Positions 60,456 through 64,000 of a stretch of DNA of 64,000 bases are shown in pieces. This DNA is from Bacteroides pyogenes DSM 20611 = JCM 6294. GTDB taxonomy: Bacteria; Bacteroidota; Bacteroidia; Bacteroidales; Bacteroidaceae. The first letter of the stretch is position 1. Every line of letters begins with the position of its first letter. The notes beneath the pieces were generated by a model. It was not told the DNA's origin, searched no databases, and was given only the letters and a program-made list of their open reading frames with translations. The position numbers were made by a program, and so were the translations under genes. The stretch spans positions 1 through 64,000 of the forward strand of contig NZ_ATZH01000025.1 of the NCBI RefSeq assembly GCF_000428105.1, read 5' to 3'.

Positions 60456-62591
60456 ATGAATCTGTTCGACTTCCACCTCACCCTCCCGATAACCGACCCC
60501 ACTTGGGTCTTCTTCATCGTGCTTATTATTATCTTGTTCGCCCCCATCATTTTAGGGCGTCTTCGCATTCCCCACATCATTGGGATGATTCTGGCGGGAG
60601 TGCTGATTGGCGAACACGGTTTCAACCTGTTGATGTACGATAGCAGTTTCAAGCTTTTCGGGAAGGTAGGTCTGTATTACATCATGTTTTTGGCAGGACT
60701 CGAAATGAACATGAGCGACTTCAAGGAAAATCGGGGAAAGGCTTTTGTTCTGGGAGTTCTGGCGTTTGCGCTTCCTATGATTTTGGGCTTTATCAGCAAT
60801 ATCACCATCTTGCAGTACGGGCTTATAACCTCTATTCTTTTGGCCAGTATGTACGCCTCTCATACCTTGATTGCTTATCCGATAGTGATTCGTTACGGTA
60901 TAGCGCGGCAACGCAGCGTGAGTATAGCTGTGGGGGGTACGGCGGTGACCGATACCTTTACGCTGTTGGTGCTTGCGGTGATTAGCGGGCTTTATAAAGG
61001 CGAAGCTTCCGAAATGTTCTGGATATGGCTGGTAGTGAAAGTCGTCTTTCTCAGCTTTCTTATCATCTATTTCTTTCCGCGTATCGGCCGTTGGTTTTTC
61101 CGCCGCTACAGCGACGGGGTGGTTCAATTCATCTTCGTATTGGCGATGGTTTTTCTGGGCGCGGGTCTGATGGAGTTTGTGGGCATGGAGGGCATTCTCG
61201 GCGCTTTTTTGGCGGGACTTGTCTTAAACCGCTTGATTCCGCACGTCTCTCCGTTGATGAATCATCTGGAGTTTGTAGGAAACGCGCTCTTTATTCCTTA
61301 CTTCCTCATCGGCGTGGGTATGATCATCAATGTACATATTCTCTTCGGTAAGGGCGACGCGTTGAAAGTGGCGTTGGTGATGACCACGATGGCGATGCTC
61401 AGCAAATGGATCGCTTGCTGGATTACGCAGAAGATATATAAAATGAGTGCGATGGAGCGCGAACTGATGTTCGGGTTGAGCAATGCACAGGCTGCCGCCA
61501 CGCTGGCTGCCGTATTGGTGGGCTACAATATCATTCTTCCCGGCGGGGAGCGTCTTTTGAACGATGATGTATTGAACGGCACGATTGTGCTGATTCTTTT
61601 TACATGCATCATCAGCTCGTTCGTTACCGAGCGCGCCGCCCGGAAAGTGGCGATGGAGACCGAGATGGATACGGAAGTAAAAAAGGGCAAACAGGAGGAG
61701 AAAATACTGATTCCTCTGGCAAATCCCGATACGATTGAGGACCTGATGGGGCTTTCGATGCTCATCAGAGATGCCAAACAAAAGGATAACCTCATTGCTT
61801 TGAGCGTGATTAACGACGATTCCGCCGCGACGAGCGGGGAAGAAGGGCGTAGTAAAAGGAATTTGGAACGGGCTGCCAAAATATCTGCGGCGGCGGGACT
61901 TTCGCTCACCACCGTGAGCCGCTATGACTTGAATATCGCTTCGGGCATTATTCACACAGCGAAAGAGTACGGTGTGACAGATATTGTGATAGGCTTGCAC
62001 CGTAAGATGAATATTGTCGATTCTTTTTTCGGAAATCTGGCCGATAATTTGCTGAAAGGAACCAACAGAGAGGTGATGATAGCCAAGTTTCTGATGCCGG
62101 TGAACACGCTTCGACGGGTAGTTGTCGCCGTGCCTCCCAAGGCCGAATACGAACCGGGATTTTCGAAATGGGTAGAGCATTTTTGCCGAATGGGAAGTAT
62201 TTTGGGATGTCGGGTGCATTTTTTCGCCAATGAGGAGACATTGATACGTTTGCAACAACTCGTAAAAAAGAAATATAGCAATACGCCTACCGAATTTTCG
62301 GTTTTGGAAGAATGGGGAGACCTGTTATTATTGACGGGACAGGTGAATTATGATCATCTGCTCGTTGTCATTTCGGCACGCCGCGGATCGATATCTTACG
62401 ACAGCTCATTCGAACGTTTGCCGGGACAGTTGGGAAAATATTTCTCTAACAACAGCCTCATTATTCTTTACCCCGACCAGTTCGGCGAGCCGCATGAGGT
62501 TATTTCTTTTTCCGATCCGCGCGGTTACAGCGAGCCTCAGAATTATGATAAGGTAGGTAAATGGTTTTATAAATGGTTGAAGAAGAATTGA
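60456..62591 (+). CDS. CPA2-type cation:proton antiporter with UspA-like C-terminal part
   Basis: The 711-residue protein has about 12 membrane helices (residues 15-405) of the Na+/H+ exchanger family CPA2 (KefB/NapA-like), with ILGRLRIPHIIGMILAGVLIGEHGFNLL and VGGTAVTDTFTLLVLAVISG, where Asp is a likely ion-binding residue. The C-terminal 290 residues are cytoplasmic and UspA-like (EKILIPLANPDTIEDLM, SLTTVSRYDLNIASGIIHTAKEYGVTDIVIG), instead of a RCK domain. Exchange of Na+ or K+ for H+ is expected. Its stop TGA overlaps the ATG of tcdA (ATGA type), so the two are coupled. Confidence 0.93.
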   Translation: MNLFDFHLTLPITDPTWVFFIVLIIILFAPIILGRLRIPHIIGMILAGVLIGEHGFNLLMYDSSFKLFGKVGLYYIMFLAGLEMNMSDFKENRGKAFVLGVLAFALPMILGFISNITILQYGLITSILLASMYASHTLIAYPIVIRYGIARQRSVSIAVGGTAVTDTFTLLVLAVISGLYKGEASEMFWIWLVVKVVFLSFLIIYFFPRIGRWFFRRYSDGVVQFIFVLAMVFLGAGLMEFVGMEGILGAFLAGLVLNRLIPHVSPLMNHLEFVGNALFIPYFLIGVGMIINVHILFGKGDALKVALVMTTMAMLSKWIACWITQKIYKMSAMERELMFGLSNAQAAATLAAVLVGYNIILPGGERLLNDDVLNGTIVLILFTCIISSFVTERAARKVAMETEMDTEVKKGKQEEKILIPLANPDTIEDLMGLSMLIRDAKQKDNLIALSVINDDSAATSGEEGRSKRNLERAAKISAAAGLSLTTVSRYDLNIASGIIHTAKEYGVTDIVIGLHRKMNIVDSFFGNLADNLLKGTNREVMIAKFLMPVNTLRRVVVAVPPKAEYEPGFSKWVEHFCRMGSILGCRVHFFANEETLIRLQQLVKKKYSNTPTEFSVLEEWGDLLLLTGQVNYDHLLVVISARRGSISYDSSFERLPGQLGKYFSNNSLIILYPDQFGEPHEVISFSDPRGYSEPQNYDKVGKWFYKWLKKN

Positions 62592-63304
62592 TGGAAGAAA
62601 ACTGGCAACAAAGAACGGAACTGTTGTTGGGGAAAGATAAGATGAACCGTATACGCGCGGCCCATGTACTGGTTGTAGGGCTGGGAGGTGTAGGAGCTTA
62701 TGCGGCGGAAATGCTTTGCCGGGCAGGAGTAGGGCGGATGACGCTTGTGGATGCCGATACGGTTCAGCCGACGAATATGAACAGGCAGTTGCCTGCCATG
62801 CACTCTACTTTGGGACGCCCGAAGGCGGAGGTGCTGGCAGAACGGTATAAAGATATCAATCCTGAAATAGAACTCACCGTGTTGCCTGTTTATCTCAAGG
62901 ACGATGGTATACCGGCATTGCTCGACAGTGCCCGGTTCGACTTTATCGTGGACGCCATCGATACGATCAGTCCGAAGTGTTTCCTGATTTACGAGGCAAT
63001 GAATCGGCGGATAAGGATTGTATCGAGCATGGGGGCTGGGGCGAAAAGCGACATCACGCAGGTGCGTTTTGCCGATCTTTGGGATACTTATCATTGCGGG
63101 TTGAGTAAAGCCGTGCGAAAGAGGTTGCAGAAGATGGGCATGAAGCGGAAACTTCCGGTGGTTTTCAGCACCGAACAGGCCGATCCGAAAGCGGTGTTGC
63201 TGACTGATGAAGAACGGAATAAAAAATCGACCTGCGGAACGGTGAGCTACATGCCTGCCGTGTTCGGATGTTACTTGGCTGAATATGTCATAAAACGATT
63301 ATAA
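62591..63304 (+). CDS. tcdA: tRNA threonylcarbamoyladenosine dehydratase (ThiF/MoeB family)
   Basis: The frame is open from 62573, but the ATG at 62591 overlaps the antiporter stop and gives a normal 237 residues. The E1-like fold shows [36 protein letters not shown] (adenylation arginine), [11 protein letters not shown] and the C-terminal [17 protein letters not shown]. TcdA cyclises t6A37 in tRNAs that read ANN codons. Its stop codon shares a base with the next ATG (TAATG), so it is coupled to the ABC ATPase gene. Confidence 0.94.
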   Translation: MEENWQQRTELLLGKDKMNRIRAAHVLVVGLGGVGAYAAEMLCRAGVGRMTLVDADTVQPTNMNRQLPAMHSTLGRPKAEVLAERYKDINPEIELTVLPVYLKDDGIPALLDSARFDFIVDAIDTISPKCFLIYEAMNRRIRIVSSMGAGAKSDITQVRFADLWDTYHCGLSKAVRKRLQKMGMKRKLPVVFSTEQADPKAVLLTDEERNKKSTCGTVSYMPAVFGCYLAEYVIKRL

Positions 63305-63969
63305 TGGAGACGATGATCAAGTTAGAAGGAATCACGAAAAGTTTCGGTTCGCTGCAAGTGCTGAAAGGTATCGACCTGGAGATTCACAAGGAAGAAATAG
63401 TCAGCATCGCAGGCCCGAGCGGAGCAGGAAAGACTACGTTGCTGCAAATTATGGGAACGCTGGATAACCCCGACAACGGTACGGTGATTATCAGCGGCGC
63501 GGACGTAAAACGGATGAAGGAGAAGGAACTTTCTGCTTTTCGAAATAAAAATATAGGCTTTGTTTTTCAGTTCCACCAATTGCTTCCGGAGTTCACTGCT
63601 CTGGAGAATGTCATGATTCCTGCTTTTATCGCAGGAGTTTCTGCCACGAAGGCGAACAAACGGGCGATGCGGATATTGGAATTTATGGGGCTGGCCGACC
63701 GGGCGTCTCATAAGCCGAACGAGCTCTCGGGAGGAGAGAAGCAACGGGTGGCGGTGGCACGCGCGTTGATCAACGACCCTGCGGTGATTTTAGCGGACGA
63801 ACCTTCCGGAAGTCTCGATACGCATAACAAAGAAGATTTGCATCGCTTGTTTTTCGAATTGAGAGAGCGCTTGGGGCAGACTTTCGTGATTGTGACTCAC
63901 GATGAAGGACTTTCTAAAATCACAGACCGTACGATACATCTGGTAGATGGCTGTATTAAAAAAGATTAA
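63304..63969 (+). CDS. lolD: LolD-like ABC transporter ATP-binding protein
   Basis: The 221-residue ATPase has Walker A GPSGAGKT (residues 37-44), a Q-loop in [18 protein letters not shown], the signature [15 protein letters not shown], Walker [13 protein letters not shown] and the H-loop VTHD. It groups with the MacB/LolD/FtsE type; the Bacteroidetes genes are usually annotated as the lipoprotein-releasing LolD. The permease is not in the remaining 31 bases. M1 or M4 (METMIKLEG) may start it. The overlap with tcdA indicates translation coupling. Confidence 0.93.
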   Translation: METMIKLEGITKSFGSLQVLKGIDLEIHKEEIVSIAGPSGAGKTTLLQIMGTLDNPDNGTVIISGADVKRMKEKELSAFRNKNIGFVFQFHQLLPEFTALENVMIPAFIAGVSATKANKRAMRILEFMGLADRASHKPNELSGGEKQRVAVARALINDPAVILADEPSGSLDTHNKEDLHRLFFELRERLGQTFVIVTHDEGLSKITDRTIHLVDGCIKKD

Positions 63970-64000
63970 TACATGAGATAAACGCTTAAAAATGTATACA

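Overview
The window is chromosomal DNA from a Bacteroides-type member of the Bacteroidales. The evidence is consistent: a SusC/SusD outer-membrane pair with lipoprotein partners (BACON, DUF4302, TIGR04549-like metallohydrolase), DUF4369, DUF3316 and DUF4922 proteins, the long Bacteroidetes form of IspG, and repeated TAnnTTTG promoter -7 boxes upstream of genes, with no Escherichia-type -10/-35 pattern. No rRNA, integrase, transposase or prophage is present. Two tRNAs lie on the minus strand: tRNA-Phe(GAA) and tRNA-Leu(TAG).

Layout. 0-5 kb: tRNA-Phe, a HIT protein, greA, a thioredoxin-like DUF4369 lipoprotein, pnp. 5-9 kb: a MITE-like element, then a TonB-dependent receptor. 9-15 kb: ptb-buk-CPBP protease (minus), an LD-carboxypeptidase, an M28 glutaminyl-cyclase-like lipoprotein, sufE. 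15-17.4 kb: a minus-strand unit of a 29-codon membrane peptide, a CPBP protease, a DUF2975 protein and a small HTH regulator, headed by four operator-like sites. 17.7-23.4 kb: Ca2+ P-type ATPase, HAD phosphatase and ribF (overlapping or abutting), and a PAS histidine kinase. 23.6-29.7 kb: rubredoxin, Na/Pi cotransporter, a TGS-type nucleoside kinase, aminopeptidase P. 29.8-35.2 kb: rpoN, a PAP2-like membrane protein, gcvH, purE, ispG. 35.3-43.7 kb: a five-gene SusC/SusD locus. 44-50.5 kb: PfkB kinase, tRNA-Leu, and parC-DUF3316-S41 peptidase. 50.9-54 kb: glyS, an FKBP lipoprotein, an M48 lipoprotein. 54.8-64 kb: a glycosyltransferase-DUF4922 fusion, a lamin-tail lipoprotein, asd, a cation/proton antiporter, tcdA and a LolD-like ABC ATPase (the last three translationally coupled).

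The genes are mostly ordinary Bacteroides core genes. The unusual signal is between them. Many spacers carry degenerate repeats with nearly constant spacing but unrelated sequence. Four are tandem arrays with a 22-bp period (about 9003-9078, 13341-13492, 27650-27824, 54262-54430). At least nine are direct repeats 64-67 bp apart (about three times 22). Several start at or overlap a gene end. In one case three 66-bp units are in frame and form an N-terminal extension of the S41 peptidase reading frame. I know no described element with these properties. A genome-wide autocorrelation of spacers would decide whether it is real.

Limits: all calls come from reading sequence and supplied translations; no database search, structure prediction or folding calculation was run. 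Start sites were adjusted where a promoter box or signal peptide argued against the longest frame.
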